NCBI GenBank assembly: GCA_036346255.1
Contig: CM070624.1
Coordinates: 21,980,626-22,044,625, forward strand
Source of the DNA: Ampelocalamus luodianensis
Taxonomy: Eukaryota; Streptophyta; Magnoliopsida; Poales; Poaceae
Length of the DNA stretch: 64,000 nucleotides
Reading direction: 5' to 3'
The notes under the pieces were generated by a model that worked only from the letters and a program-made list of their open reading frames with translations, was not told the origin of the DNA and did no database searches. Within the stretch, counting starts at the first letter, position 1; the number at the start of each line of letters is the position of its first letter. This document shows, one piece after another, positions 44,826 through 56,200 of the stretch. Both the position numbers and the translations under genes were made by a program.

Positions 44826-46860
44826 GTTGTAGGATTTAATTAGAATATTGAATGGGCCAAGCCCAAAAACTCCAACAGCATGCATGTTGTGCTGCTTCCG
44901 CTAGTTATTTGCATGCTTTATTGTGTGGCCAAGGAAAACAAGATGGAGGCACGACAGGTGGTAAGAAGCCAGGAAGGAGAAGATGAAGAAGACAGAAAAT
45001 TTGGATTTCGTGATTGGTCTCATTTATCGTTCGATTTTGAGGGGTAACAATATGGAATTCCTTGCCTTGATATAAGATCGATGTTTAATCGAAGGTTACA
45101 GTAGGTATTGTTAGATTGGTGATGCCCTGTTTCGGTTAGTTGTACCGTAGAACCTTACGAGGGAGTTTTGGGGTATCTTCGTCCAATTTCATAAATTTGT
45201 CATGTTAGTAAAGTCGTATATAATTGTATAAGATTTTAATAGAGTATAAGATCACTAGATTGGGTTAAGCGGTTTAAAATTTATGGCTTCTAGAGTGCTG
45301 TTATCTAAAATTACGTCGCCGTTAACATCAGTTGTGTAGATTGTTTTATTATGTGCAGTAGATGATCAAATTAAATTATGATCATAACCAAGTTTAGTTA
45401 GATAATTTTCCTTAGGTTCGAGAAGTGGTATGATTTGCTATTTTTCATGTGGTAAAAAATAGATATAAAATTGTGAAGTCTGTTGTTCTGTAATATTCTA
45501 AATTAACCTTTGGGGTTAAAAATGGGGTTTTAGATGGCTTAATCAAAGAATTTGCATAACTAGAAAAGTGTAGAAAATTTTGTGTATATTACATAAAATA
45601 TAGAGTTTGCTATATTTGGATTTCAAGAGTAAAAGTTATGGATGTTTGATCACCAGGACAGCGGGTGGGTTGTCCGGTAAAGAGGGGTTAATTATGTCGG
45701 GTTTGCGCATAGGAGTGATGTTGAATTGTTTGATGTTCATGTATTGTTGTTGCTTGTTTTTAGGTGGATTATTGGTTTTGTCCAATAAGTGTTGCTTCAA
45801 GTTCAGTGTCGCTTTTGCATCATTCGGGTTTTCGTGGCCAAAAGGCAATTGCATGGTAGAGCGATAGACATCGGTTTATTTGCCATTATCTTTACAATTA
45901 TATTGTCATGATATTTATTTATGCTTATTTAAATGTTACGGTAATGACGATGACATGATAATGATGGTGGTGGTATTATCATGACGATGACATGATAATG
46001 ATGGTGGTGGTATTACCATGATGATGACATGATAATGATGCTGGAACAAATTGTATTGTTGCATCATGTGCACAATCATTGCATAATAGAGATCACTTCT
46101 GGTGATCATGTGATATCTAGTTTGGTGGTAGAGATTCCATGAGAGTGGAGAGATCCCCGGTTTCTTGTTGGATGGGCTTGAGAAAGGGTGAACACTGTCG
46201 CGGTGTTCACTCATGCTATACTGGTATGAGCGATGAGATCAGCAAATGAGGATATAATGTAGATATGCATTGCATTAAGGAAAGATGATATAACTTGAAC
46301 ACATGAATAATGATGATTTAATGCTTAAGGTTGATAAATTATTGTCTTATTATTTTTTATGTACTTGCTGAGTCTTGGATTCACCCTTGATTTGTTATTG
46401 CTTTTAGGTGGTCAATGAAGGCGACATGCATGCATCACGTACATGCAATGATTTACACATACATCTTTACTTAGTTACTTTCACTAAATCTAGGGACATG
46501 ATACTTTCATTTAGAGTTGATTGGTAGACTTGGCTATCATTAGTCTAATACTTGTAACTTAGTTTATTTATTTATGGTTTGATTATATTATTAATTGTGC
46601 TAACCAATGTTACATGGAGCATGGTTCCAGACGTTTATCGGGCGCGTGTGATCCAAATGTTTCTCATGCGCGTGCGTGGTTCGAAGTTATGAAAGTTAAT
46701 CATTTATGCATTTGTATTGTTATGTATGTTGATATGTGACCCGTTGTGGAGTTTTATTCCATGCAGAACTTGCTGAAATTATTGATAATTATGATTTAAA
46801 TTATTAGTAAAAATGATGTAGGTAACATTCTGAGGTCAATGTTGGACCAGGGTGTTACAA
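44826..46860 (+). repeat. LTR or solo LTR, left boundary uncertain
   Basis: It ends CCAGGGTGTTACA, a gypsy-type LTR end. It includes GTACTTGCTGAGTCTTGG (46362-46379) and GGTGGTCAATGAAGG, a block often found near the 3' end of long plant gypsy LTRs. The left end could be TGTTGTAGGATT at 44825, but no target duplication supports this. No coding sequence is present. Confidence 0.5.
45940..46040 (+). repeat. Two-and-a-half-copy tandem repeat, 48-bp unit
   Basis: The unit GACGATGACATGATAATGAT then GGTGGTGGTATTAYCAT is repeated. The third copy is partial. Confidence 0.9.
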
Positions 46861-47110
46861 CATTATAGCGACTGGTCTCTTGATTTACCATTAATAGATT
46901 ACATATAGCATTTCATACCGTCATTTTTTGCATCAGTTTGGAATTTTAGATATGATTCTTTACATTTGAGATGCATACCTGATTCTTCCATACTCGTCTA
47001 GGAGGGGATGAAGTAGCCTAGTAGATGCCACCTTTTTTCACACGAGAAGAACTCGGATTCCATTACTATGATAACGGAATTTTACAAATTCACTGTTGTC
47101 CTACTACTAC
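46861..47110. other. Unassigned spacer
   Basis: AT-rich sequence with nothing recognisable. Confidence 0.3.
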
Positions 47111-48908
47111 GGCTCTGTTTGTTTAGGCTTAGGTTTTTTGGCTTATAGTTTAAAGTCAGTTTTTTGGCTTAATCAGTTTATAAGCCTCTTAGCTTTTAAG
47201 TCAAGCTTTGTTGTTTGGTAATCTAGCTTTTTATAAGATATTGACTTATTGAGTTGTGTGTGAAGGATAAAAAGTCTGAATTACCCCTTTAGAGTTTAAA
47301 TGACTTTTTTAAGCATGTATTTAAACTTATTTTTGCATAGGATTTTTAAATATGTCGAATCAAATAGTGAGTTATAGTCATACATATAACCCTTATTTCA
47401 GCACTCACTTGGAATTAATAAAATTTATGTTGTACATGCCAGACAAGATCATGAACCAATAGGTCGTAGATTCAATAGCGCAGCTACTAATGGTTATCTT
47501 ACAGAACCACATCAATGTATAAGGAACAACTACAATACCATCAGCAAGCATACAGGAAGACATATCTACTATATCCTGTGATGGAGACACAACTCATCCC
47601 AAACTACCACATTAGAATACACAACTAACAAAGGAAAAGCTAGCACAAAAGTTGATGAAGTTCTCCAATGGAGATTTGCCTGCCCAAACAAATATGTACA
47701 AATGGTGGATAGCTGCTCAACCTACAGACACAACATGAATTAACCAAAAGTAAATAAGCGCGGGCACACACTAATGTAACAGAACCATCAACTACAGGGA
47801 GAACAGATGGTAGTGGTGGTGGTATGTGCTATTATCATGGCCGGCTGTGAAAAGGCTGCGGAGGGAATTAAATGGTTTATCTGTATGTTCTCCACCTGTA
47901 GACTCCGAAAAGTTATTTGGCTCAGAAGCAAGGAATGGTGACTTACCATAATTGTCTAATATTTTTGCAAATAACCACAGCAAGATAAATAATGTATACA
48001 CCAAGGATCAACAATGCTTGATGCAAAATTGAAGGCATGTTTTCAATTTTCAACCTAAAGCATTATTTACGGTGTGCTAACTAGCATTTGTCCATAGTTT
48101 CAGAGTCACAATTGCAACAAGAGAACCATGCATCCAACTATCAACTCTGTATGAACCATGCTATTGCTTGCCGATTTTGAAACCACGGACCAACTTGCAA
48201 GTAAGGTAAAGGATTTTTTTAGCATGTAAGGTAAGACCATTACCAATCTCAGTAAAGCTAGGTTCTATCTTTGCTTGGTCGGAGAGGGTAGCAACCACTT
48301 CTTTCTGGTTCATATACAGCTGAAGGCAGCGCTCTATAAGATTCTGGGCCTGTACAACAGTTATTAGCGATAGGAGTTATCGATCCTGTTGGGGGGATCG
48401 GTGGGGGGAGGGGAGGGGAGGCGGTGACATTGGGGGGAGGAGAGGGGAGGCGGCGTCGGTCATGGTTGGAGAGGGGAGGCGGCGGCGGGGCAGGGGAGGC
48501 GGCATCGGTGGGGAGGGAGGTGGCGGCGACGTTGGGGGGCAGGAGAGGGGATGATGTGGTGGCATTGGGGGAAGGAGAGGGGAGAGGGTGGCGTTGGGGC
48601 CAGCCGAGGGGAGGCGGCGGCGTTGGGGGAGAGGCATCGGGAGTGGGAAAAGAACGGGTGGAGAGGAAAAAATGAAGAGGTTTGTACTTATATATGAATG
48701 ACATTTTGAGGGTAATTTCAACGAAGTTCAGTGGTAAAGGGATATTTCATTTCACAAAAGCCAAAAAAAACATCTCTCCTCTATTTTATGGTTTTTAGGC
48801 TTAAAATAGCTTAAGCTTTTTATAAGCTGAATGAAAAAGTCACCTCTTTATTTAGGTTTAGACTTTTTTTGTTTTTAAACCAAAGAAAAAGCCTTAACAA
48901 ACAGGGCC
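47111..48908. mobile_element. MITE-like element A, 1.8 kb
   Basis: It starts GGCTCTGTTTGTTTAGGCTT and ends AAGCCTTAACAAACAGGGCC, an inverted pair of ends. Sub-terminal sequence rich in GGCTTA and AAGCTTTTTATAAG is shared with element B (51283-52091) in the reverse direction. No target duplication is clear. The interior (47400-48700) is different sequence, including a purine-rich minisatellite, and encodes no transposase. Confidence 0.65.
48390..48665 (+). repeat. Purine-rich GGGGAGGCGGCG minisatellite
   Basis: Irregular repeats of GGGGAGG(C/T)GGC and GGAGAGGGGA. The minus strand is open and Pro/Ser-rich as a result of the composition; it is not taken as a gene. Confidence 0.7.
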
Positions 48909-48959
48909 AACAGGTTTTTGCTCCACTGGTGAGCTGCAGTGCAGCACCCAAGTCTTTTG

Positions 48960-49390
48960 ATGTTCTCCTTGTTCATGGTGACGAAGGGCTTCATTTTGCA
49001 GGATATCAACTCCAGCTAGAACAGCTTCTTTAGTACCTTCTTTTTGTAAACCTGCCCAAAATTTCAGGAAAGAGCATGCATAACAAATGATCTCAGCAGG
49101 AGATCGATCGGATCAATTTGTTTTCGAAACATGCCTTATTTCTCAGTTTCCACAGAGACCAACAAATAGCTGCTAAACCAATTACTTGCACATTGAAATC
49201 GGCATTCAGAAAGTTTGTAATCCACCAAAAATACTGAGCAAAGTTGTTAGGTCTACAACTAGCTCCAGTAACGTTGCCCACTATTCCCCAAACATACTTG
49301 GCTGCTACACATTCAGAAAAGAGATGAAGCACAGTTTCAGATTTATTACAGAAGCACAGTTTCAGATTCATTACAGAAGCACACACACAC
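48960..49390 (-). pseudogene. LINE fragment, reverse-transcriptase zinc-binding (zf-RVT) region
   Basis: The minus strand reads CFCNKSETVLHLFSECVAAK then YVWGIVGNV, with WWITNF and CWSLWKLRNKACFE further on. This is the pattern of the zinc-binding region at the C-terminus of plant non-LTR retrotransposon polymerases (C-x2-C..H-L-F-x-x-C..W..N-x-x-x-F). The start and the RT core are absent, and the reading breaks near 49110. It sits between element A and the P450 gene. Confidence 0.75.
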
Positions 49391-49645
49391 AGGACACAGC
49401 GTAGTAGATCTGCTCCCTCTGGGACAGGGCCGCAATAGGCGAGCAAACAGCACACGAAGCCAACGCGCGCACCGAACAGTACGTTGTACACTGTACAGAA
49501 CCCAAACCCCAAACGGGCACAGCACACGGCCAAACCAAATCAACCATGCCATACATGCATTGCAATGCACGGATGCGATGCAATGCACGGCACAAACAAA
49601 TCTGGTCGGCACGTACGTACGTGCAGAGCCACAAACAACTCTAGC

Positions 49646-51187
49646 TCACTTCGCCGGCCTTGCCGCGGCGTCTCGAGGCACGAGGCGCGCGCGGAGCGGG
49701 CGGTTCATGACGGTGAAGAAGAAGCCGCGGGACTCGGCGAGGTCGATCTTGTCGTGGCCGTCCGCCTCCCACCACTCGAACTCCCTGACCAGGTTGGCCA
49801 CGAAGTACTTGAGGTGCAGCATCGCCCACGCGAGACCCGGGCACATGCGCCTCCCGGCGCCGAAGGGCGTCATCCTGAGCTCTCTCGTGCAGGTCAGGTC
49901 CGTGCCCTCGCCTTCCCCGCTTGGCATGAACCGTTCCGGCGTGAACGCCATCGGGCCCGACCACGCCGCTGGGTCGCGGCCGATCTTCCCCACGAGGAAG
50001 TTCACCGTCGCGCCGCCGTCCGGCAGACTGGTAATGCCGAGCGCCTTCGCGGCCTCCTCGCCCTCCACGTGGCGCAGCAAGAAAGGCACGGGCGGGTGGC
50101 GCCGGAGGCCCTCGAGCCCGACGGCCTTGAGGTAGGGCATGCGCGACAGCTCGGCCTCCTCGATGACGCGCTCGCCGCAGGCGATGGCGTCGACCTCGAC
50201 GCGGAGCTTTTGCTGCAGCTCGGGGCGTTTGACGAGGTTGGCCATGGTCCACTCCAGCACAGCGCCCGTGGCCTCCGTGCCGGCGCCGAGGAGCTCCGAG
50301 ATGAGGCTGATGAGCTCGCCATCGGTAACTGCCCGGCCACCGTCTTCATGGATACGTAGCTCGAGGAGGGACTCGACGTAAGTCTTGGAGGTGGCGTCAC
50401 GGCTGTCCTTCAGATTATTCTTGACCTCGGCGATGAGTGGCAGGAACGATTCTTCTTGCTGCCGCCGGAGGGAGAGAAGCTGGCGCCACCGTGATGGGTA
50501 AAGGAGCTTGCCGATCCTCGGGTACCTCACGAGCACTCCAAAGGAGGGTAACGCAAGGAGGATGTCACGCTGGAACTTCTGCATGGCACGGAGACGGGTG
50601 TCGCCGACCTTATCAACGATGTCCCTGCCGAAGCACATCTCGGCGAGGATGGAGTAAATGGCGAACTGGAAGCTTTCTCCAGCCGGAGCGCCGGACCTGA
50701 GGGCACGCACCAGGTCCCCGAGCACGCGGGCACGGGTGTCGCCGAGCAGGCGGAGGCGGGAGGGGTGGAGCACGCCGGCCGCCACGTTGCGGCGGACGGC
50801 GCGCCAGTAGGGACCGTACGGCGCCGAGTGGATGTTGTGGTGGCGGTTGCGCGAGAGGATGGTGCTCGGCACGGCGCCCGTGGGGCGGTCGAGGAACGCG
50901 GCTCTGTGCTGCACCAGGGCGCGGTACGCCACGGCGCGGTCCATCACCTGGATGGACAGCCCGCGCCGGGTGCCCTGTCCGCCGGAATCTCCCTGACGCG
51001 CCAGAGTCCGCAGCTGCTCCGCAAGCTTACGGTGCAGCACTCCCGCTGTGAGGCCAGATTTACGGCCGCGTCCGGTCAGTAGGAAGGCGGCCGACGCGAG
51101 GAGTAGGACTAGGAGGAGGAGGAGGAGGAGGCATAGGGTGAAGCTGCCGGGGAGAGGATGGAGCATGGAGACGACGAGGTCGTCCAT
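49646..51187 (-). CDS. Cytochrome P450, CYP89-like, 513 aa
   Basis: A membrane anchor lies at residues 17-37. Core motifs are intact: the I-helix oxygen-binding AGTEAT (302-307), the K-helix E359-x-x-R362, the PERF block (417-420) and the heme loop PFGAGRRMCPG with C449 as heme ligand. The similarity in SAPYGPYWRAVRRN and GLAWAMLHLKYFVANLV points to the CYP89 family. It is expected in the ER membrane with NADPH-P450 reductase; the substrate is unknown. Oddly, the proline-rich PPGP hinge after the anchor, and the strand region before residue 75, are not recognisable, so the N-terminus is shortened or diverged compared with the family. It is a single exon with GC-rich grass codon use. The start is supported by a TATA box 70-75 bases upstream. 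Confidence 0.9.
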   Translation of the reverse strand: MDDLVVSMLHPLPGSFTLCLLLLLLLVLLLASAAFLLTGRGRKSGLTAGVLHRKLAEQLRTLARQGDSGGQGTRRGLSIQVMDRAVAYRALVQHRAAFLDRPTGAVPSTILSRNRHHNIHSAPYGPYWRAVRRNVAAGVLHPSRLRLLGDTRARVLGDLVRALRSGAPAGESFQFAIYSILAEMCFGRDIVDKVGDTRLRAMQKFQRDILLALPSFGVLVRYPRIGKLLYPSRWRQLLSLRRQQEESFLPLIAEVKNNLKDSRDATSKTYVESLLELRIHEDGGRAVTDGELISLISELLGAGTEATGAVLEWTMANLVKRPELQQKLRVEVDAIACGERVIEEAELSRMPYLKAVGLEGLRRHPPVPFLLRHVEGEEAAKALGITSLPDGGATVNFLVGKIGRDPAAWSGPMAFTPERFMPSGEGEGTDLTCTRELRMTPFGAGRRMCPGLAWAMLHLKYFVANLVREFEWWEADGHDKIDLAESRGFFFTVMNRPLRARLVPRDAAARPAK

Positions 51188-51256
51188 TTTCTTAGGTTAC
51201 TCCTTTGGAGGTGGGGGTTTGCACGTATGTGCGCTTTGGTCTAGTGAAGCGCCAAG

Positions 51257-51262
51257 TATATA
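51257..51262 (-). promoter_or_regulatory. TATA box of the P450 gene
   Basis: On the minus strand CTATATACT occurs about 70 bases before the ATG at 51187. MITE-like element B begins only 20 bases further upstream. Confidence 0.55.
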
Positions 51263-51282
51263 GTGCAGCTGCAGCATTGATA

Positions 51283-52091
51283 GACCCTCTTTGTTTAGGC
51301 TTTTTATCTGGTTTAAAAGCAAAAAAGTCAAAGCCTAAACAAAGGGGTGTTTTTTTTGTCGGGTTTATAAAAAGCTTAAGCCAATTTAAGCTTAAAAGTC
51401 ATAAGCCATGGGAGAGGTTTTTTTTTTTTTGGTTTTTGTGGAATGGAATAACTGTTTGCCACTAAAGTTCACTGAAATTACCCACAAAATGCTATTGCAT
51501 ATAAATACACAAATTATTCCGTTTTTTTTTTTTCATGTTCCACCTCCTCATCCTTCGGTTCCTCCACACCGTCGCCTCCAATCCCATGGTACACTAGTAT
51601 TGTATTATGCAGTGGAGTTTATTTTTCAAGATTATGATTCCTTTCTAATTGGTTTTCAAATACTAAATACATGCATGCACGGACGAGCGATATTTTGCTA
51701 TGAATAGGTTGTCTGTTATACTATGGTCTTCTTAGATATACATCTCCGATGGCGAGATTTGCAATTTATTTGGATAGACTATGGTACACACACGTATGCT
51801 CGTACAAGCGAAATCTATTTTGTTTCATATGTACACTTGTATGTATCATCATATTTTTAAATTTCATGTAAAAATAAGTTTAAATATATGCTTAAAAAGC
51901 TTCTTTAAACCTTCAAGGGCATTACAGACCTGTCATCCTTCACACACAACTCAATAAGCCAACATCCTATAAAAAGCCTGATTACCAAACAACAAAACTT
52001 GGCTTAAAAGCTTAGAGGCTTATAAGCTGATTAAGCCAAAAAGCTGGCTTTAAGCTATAAGCAAAAAAACCTAACCTAAACAAAGAGGGCC
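51283..52091. mobile_element. MITE-like element B, 0.8 kb
   Basis: It starts GACCCTCTTTGTTTAGGC and ends CCTAACCTAAACAAAGAGGGCC. TA flanks both sides (51281-51282 and 52092-52093). Both sub-terminal regions match those of element A in the reverse direction, so A and B are an inverted pair. No protein is encoded. It lies directly upstream of the P450 TATA box. Confidence 0.75.
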
Positions 52092-52272
52092 TATAGGTAG
52101 GCGGAGCGGATATGATTGGGTTCCACTGAATCAACTCTTGGAGATATGATTCGGCGTGTATAGCAACCGAATCGATCTCTTCTTGTTATTATTTGGCATG
52201 CAATTATCTTGTTAAAATTCATCTCCTTGTGCAGGATACACCATGTAATCCTATATTATATGTACATGCAAA

Positions 52273-52517
52273 GGTGGAAAAAAATCCTATAGAAACTGGT
52301 CTACAACTCTATCAATGTAGATCAACTCCATCGTGTGACACATGTTTTTCACGAATCTCAAAGCGTACCGTCCTATAAATCACTGATGTGAATTTTCACG
52401 AATTAAATACTGAAGACTAGCATGTCATGCTTTGAGATTTGTGAAAGACACGTGTCACATGGTGGAGTTGGTCTATATTAATGAAATTGTGGATCAGATC
52501 CTATAAAAAAAATTCCT
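52273..52517. mobile_element. Small hairpin MITE
   Basis: The two halves are near-perfect inverted copies. GATCAACTCCATCGTGTGAC followed by CACGAATCTCAAAGC (52320-52365) pairs with GCTTTGAGATTTGTGAAAGA and GGTGGAGTTGGTC (52429-52475). The outer ends TGGAAAAAAATCCTATAGA and TCCTATAAAAAAAATTCC also pair. The length is about 245 bases with a short loop. Confidence 0.7.
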
Positions 52518-52573
52518 GCAAAGGCTATGCTATGAATTGTGGTAACTAGATACCTGGGCGCGCATTTGCGCGC

Positions 52574-54990
52574 TCGCGATGGTTAGGAGTAAAGAAGCAA
52601 CGTTGAAGAATAGATTTGTAAAACAGCCAAAGAATGAGCATTTTTATAGACAAGTTTTGTAGGACTAAAGGATGTGGTAGGTGTATGTTTGACGGGTGGG
52701 CTACTGTATTGGGCAAGAGCAAGGATAAGTGATCTGCAAACACATACATAAAAGTTGAGTATGAAACAGGACTGTATGAGCATAATCTAGCTATGTATTC
52801 ATGTAATAGTAAGGACATATAGTGGTTGATTCTATCTGAAGAGCACTGAGTATAGTGCAACGCATAGCACGAAACAATTAGTCATAAACAAAGTCAGAGA
52901 ACCCATAGAGGGTAAAAAAATGTGGTAATCTATGTGAGGATGATACTCGATATGTTGCAGCGTATAGCATGATAAGGAAAAATAAAGAGTGATGATCAAC
53001 TGGAAAAAAGCACTATTTATTGGAGCTGGTAAAAGGAGAGAACATGGATGTTGAGCGCAAACCAACCCAGATAGCACATGTCTGTAGGGAAGATCCAACC
53101 ATATAGTCATACATATACTACATGATACTATGACATTAACATAGAGCAGACAATCCAGATGTTGCCGATAGATTGGGAACAACACAAATGTTTGCGATAG
53201 GAGCAGAACAAAAGGTGTGTGTTTGCATCATGTTGAATAGGAGATGCTGCAAAAAGAGTAAACTATAGTTGTATAAGATGTCTAAAAACTGTGGAGATGA
53301 ATCTTTGTTGAAAGAGAAACTATCATAAATGAGTCGATAGGGTAGTATAGGCAATATACCGAAATCGGTTGTATTTATTCGTTGGGCGTCCCTTCTCTGT
53401 AGATGTAGCATCGATGATAGCTGCAGATGGTGTACACCGAGAGCTGCAAGAAGCCATGAAATCTATAGGAACATGGTATACAGGGTAAAATAGAGAGGTG
53501 TTAAAGCAATAGTATGTCCATGGTTGTCACTAAGAGCATAATGACGTAACAATTTTGGTACGTACCTGATTGGTTTTGAAGTAGATGTATACCTGTTGAA
53601 CTGTTACCTCTTGAATAATATGAATGTAGCTATGTGAGGTACAGTCATATGAAGACGATGAGAGTTTGTTGATAAGTTTTACTGCATATCGGCAAAAACT
53701 TATCTAGCAAGGTGATCATTTCAGGACTAATGAACTCTGCAGTTTCTGAAAGGCAATGAAAGTAATATAGGAAATATATATAAATGAAATGAGCAACATG
53801 CTGTGTAATGTATAGCCTATTAATATTGTATACACAGAGAGATGGTACAATTGATATACGATCAACACCTAACCGAAATAATTAGTAAGGTATGTAAGAG
53901 AGAGAACGTGCCGAGGTGTGATGTCTAGAAATATGAATGAACATTTTGTGTGAGATATAGACAACCTATGTTATATATATAAAAAACGGTTATGGTAACT
54001 GTCCTAAATAGGTAGGTTGCTACGGTACTGTACTAAAGTGTAACACATACAAGAGTAGGACATAGGTTGCTATGGTACTGTACTAAAGTGTAACACATAC
54101 AAGAGTAGCAAATATGAGGAACTGCAGTGACACACAAGCTAGTAAAGATGAAGCCCTGGGGTACATAGCGAGAATCGAATGCAACAAAGAAGTGAGTACT
54201 TACAACACACGAGGCTCCTTTTCAGCGCTTGGATAAACTTTCTTTCTAAGCGAGCAAGAACTATCTTTTTATGATGTTCAAGATGTATGTTCTGTAAGAA
54301 AGCAATGTGTAAGCGTACTTGCAAATGTGCGAACAGATGCGTAGATGTTACAGTGAAGTTTAATGAGAGGGAAACATGGTCTGCTATATTACGGTGTGTA
54401 GAAGACACAGACAAAAAAAGTCTCTTCCGAGTAGAGGCGCGTGACAACCGGTTCTTTTGAGACGTTATTGTGAAAAAGGAAATTGTTACAAGACATGTCT
54501 TAGAACGTGACAAGTATAGGAAAGTAATAGTAGGCGGTGTCATTGACGATGTCTAAACATACAAAGAGATTATTAATGTATTAAACATAAATAAAATGTA
54601 CATTTATTCAAAAGGCAAATAAACGAAGTGTTGTGTACTAACGAGAACAAACGGGAGGATTAGGAAATATGTGAGGAGCAATCATTAGATAACATAGTTT
54701 ATATGACTATAATCTGATTTGCCAAATAGAGCACTCAATTTTTCACAACTGTTTCTCGGCACAACTTTGAAAAATAAGCATCGCGCAACCACCATGAACC
54801 GACACCAAGTCATGTTCCAAACCAAAGCGAACGACTTGTTTGCTCTATGTTTTGACCCCGTTTCTTCATGGGATTACATTCATTGCTACTATTGATGAAA
54901 CGTTTGCCAATATATTGAATGGTATGATGGCACACCCTATAATGTTACACTCAAAAATGTTCGGACCCATATAAGCACAGACAATTCACC
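52574..54990 (-). other. Helitron-like interior without recognised coding
   Basis: AT-rich sequence with only short frames. One minus-strand frame (54139-54543, 134 codons) has no recognised domain. It contains the tandem duplication at 54012-54108. Confidence 0.35.
54012..54108 (+). repeat. Direct duplication of about 50 bp
   Basis: GGTTGCTA(C/T)GGTACTGTAC followed by TAAAGTGTAACACATACAAG and AGTAG occurs twice in tandem with one base change. Confidence 0.9.
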
Positions 54991-54995
54991 GATTC

Positions 54996-55356
54996 CAAGC
55001 TGAATTATTGAAGACATCTTCCTCAAGAAGTTCGTTGCGATCTTGATTCATCGTCCCATCCACCCAATGCATGAAGAACCCATGCAACAATTATAATAAA
55101 GAAATTCCATTATTAGAACATAGCTTTTCCTGATACTTCATAGCATCACTTAGTATAGTATCCAAATATGGAGTAATGAACTTAAAGGATATCAATAGCT
55201 TGCTTTTAGTGAACATTGAAAGGAGGTATTGCATACCTACCTATGTGACTAAGCATGGTAATTTTTAGCATCACTAGCAAGAGTCTTCCTTGTAAATTCA
55301 TGTTCTTTATTTGCAGCATCTGGTCCTAATTTCTCAACAAGCCATCTCTTGTGATG
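54996..55356 (-). pseudogene. Farnesyltransferase alpha-subunit gene fragment, PPTA-repeat exons
   Basis: The minus strand from 55356 reads HHKRWLVEKLGPDAANKEHE then FTRKTLASDAKNYHA, the prenyltransferase alpha-subunit (PPTA) repeat of plant protein farnesyl/geranylgeranyl transferase alpha. Next, the expected W-S-H-R-Q is present with W and Q changed to TAG, followed by a GT donor near 55235. A further exon at 55086-54996 reads WVLHALGGWDDE and, after a frame change, NELLEEDVFNNSAWNR. The enzyme prenylates CaaX proteins in the cytosol. Retained exon/intron borders show capture from genomic DNA and not from an mRNA. Stops and frame changes make it non-functional. Confidence 0.85.
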
Positions 55357-56085
55357 CACGAGAAAAAATTGTCGAGAAAAAAAATTGTCCTAGTAACGAA
55401 GGTTAGTCAATATAACTCGACCGATTTCCCAACAATGAAAGTGGAAAAATAAAGTTTGAATTATGAAAGACTAAAAATATAATGCTAGTAACTCATTCAA
55501 AACTCCACACGAAAAACAAAATTGACGTAACTTTTGAATTGTACATAACTTTCTTTTTAAACACTAAAAATGTAAAATAAGTTTATAAGCAATATAACTC
55601 AAAATCACCAAATAGAGAGAAAGAAAGCAAATCTCATCTTTGATTTGGTAATTTTTGGATTACATTCAAGCAATGTGGTCCACAAAAATCATTTTTGGGC
55701 TCAAGTAAATCGCCGTCTTCAACTCCTCTTGCATCACGCACGTCTTGCACTCCCATGTCTTTGTAGGTTGATCCAACGGCTCTCATCATGCACTAAATCG
55801 AGGAGAGCAAACCATGCTTGAGTCCAATGCAAATGGCTAAAGTCATTATCCTCGCCGTTGAAGTCCACATAAGGAATTCCAACTTCTCAAATTGACGTGC
55901 TTAGAATGGAATCTCTTTTCTATAAAACAATATTGCATACCCATATTAGGCCGGTGTCGCGATCGACTGGTACAATTGAACCTCCATGGTAGGGTGCGGA
56001 GGTCTTTCGCTCGAGGAGAGCAAAGCGCAAATGGCTAAACAACAAGCGACAGTAGAGCATACCCATATTGTATCGACACGGTAGT
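55357..56085 (-). other. Unassigned sequence between farnesyltransferase fragments
   Basis: AT-rich, without further PPTA repeats that I can recognise. It may be intron or later insertion. Short frames at 55920-56080 are tails of the neighbouring fragment. Confidence 0.3.
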
Positions 56086-56200
56086 AGTCCATGACCTCCA
56101 TGACGCGAAGTCGTAGCGATAGCGATGGGGACGACGCGATGGGGGCCGTCGTCCTGCGGCACCGGCGCCACGTCCACCAGGTCAGTAACCTCCTCGACGG
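56086..56200 (-). pseudogene. Farnesyltransferase alpha-subunit, N-terminal exon fragment
   Basis: It reads EEVTDLVDVAPVPQDDGPHR then VVPIAI in one frame and R-V-M-E-V-M-D-Y-Y-R in the next. The known family start has D-V-x-P-x-x-Q-D-D-G-P-x-P-V-V-x-I-A-Y..F-R-E-x-M-D-Y-F-R. The order relative to 55356-54996 is correct for a single captured gene on the minus strand. Confidence 0.8.

Noticed and set aside
44826..46860. Complete solo LTR with target duplication
   Set aside because: The right end is convincing, but no duplication matches any candidate left end, so completeness is not claimed.
48258..48721. Pro/Ser-rich minus-strand frame in MITE-like element A
   Set aside because: Explained by the purine-rich minisatellite on the plus strand.
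49484..50359. 291-codon plus-strand frame
   Set aside because: It runs antisense to the C-terminal half of the P450, whose heme and ExxR motifs are clear. A shadow of GC-rich third positions.
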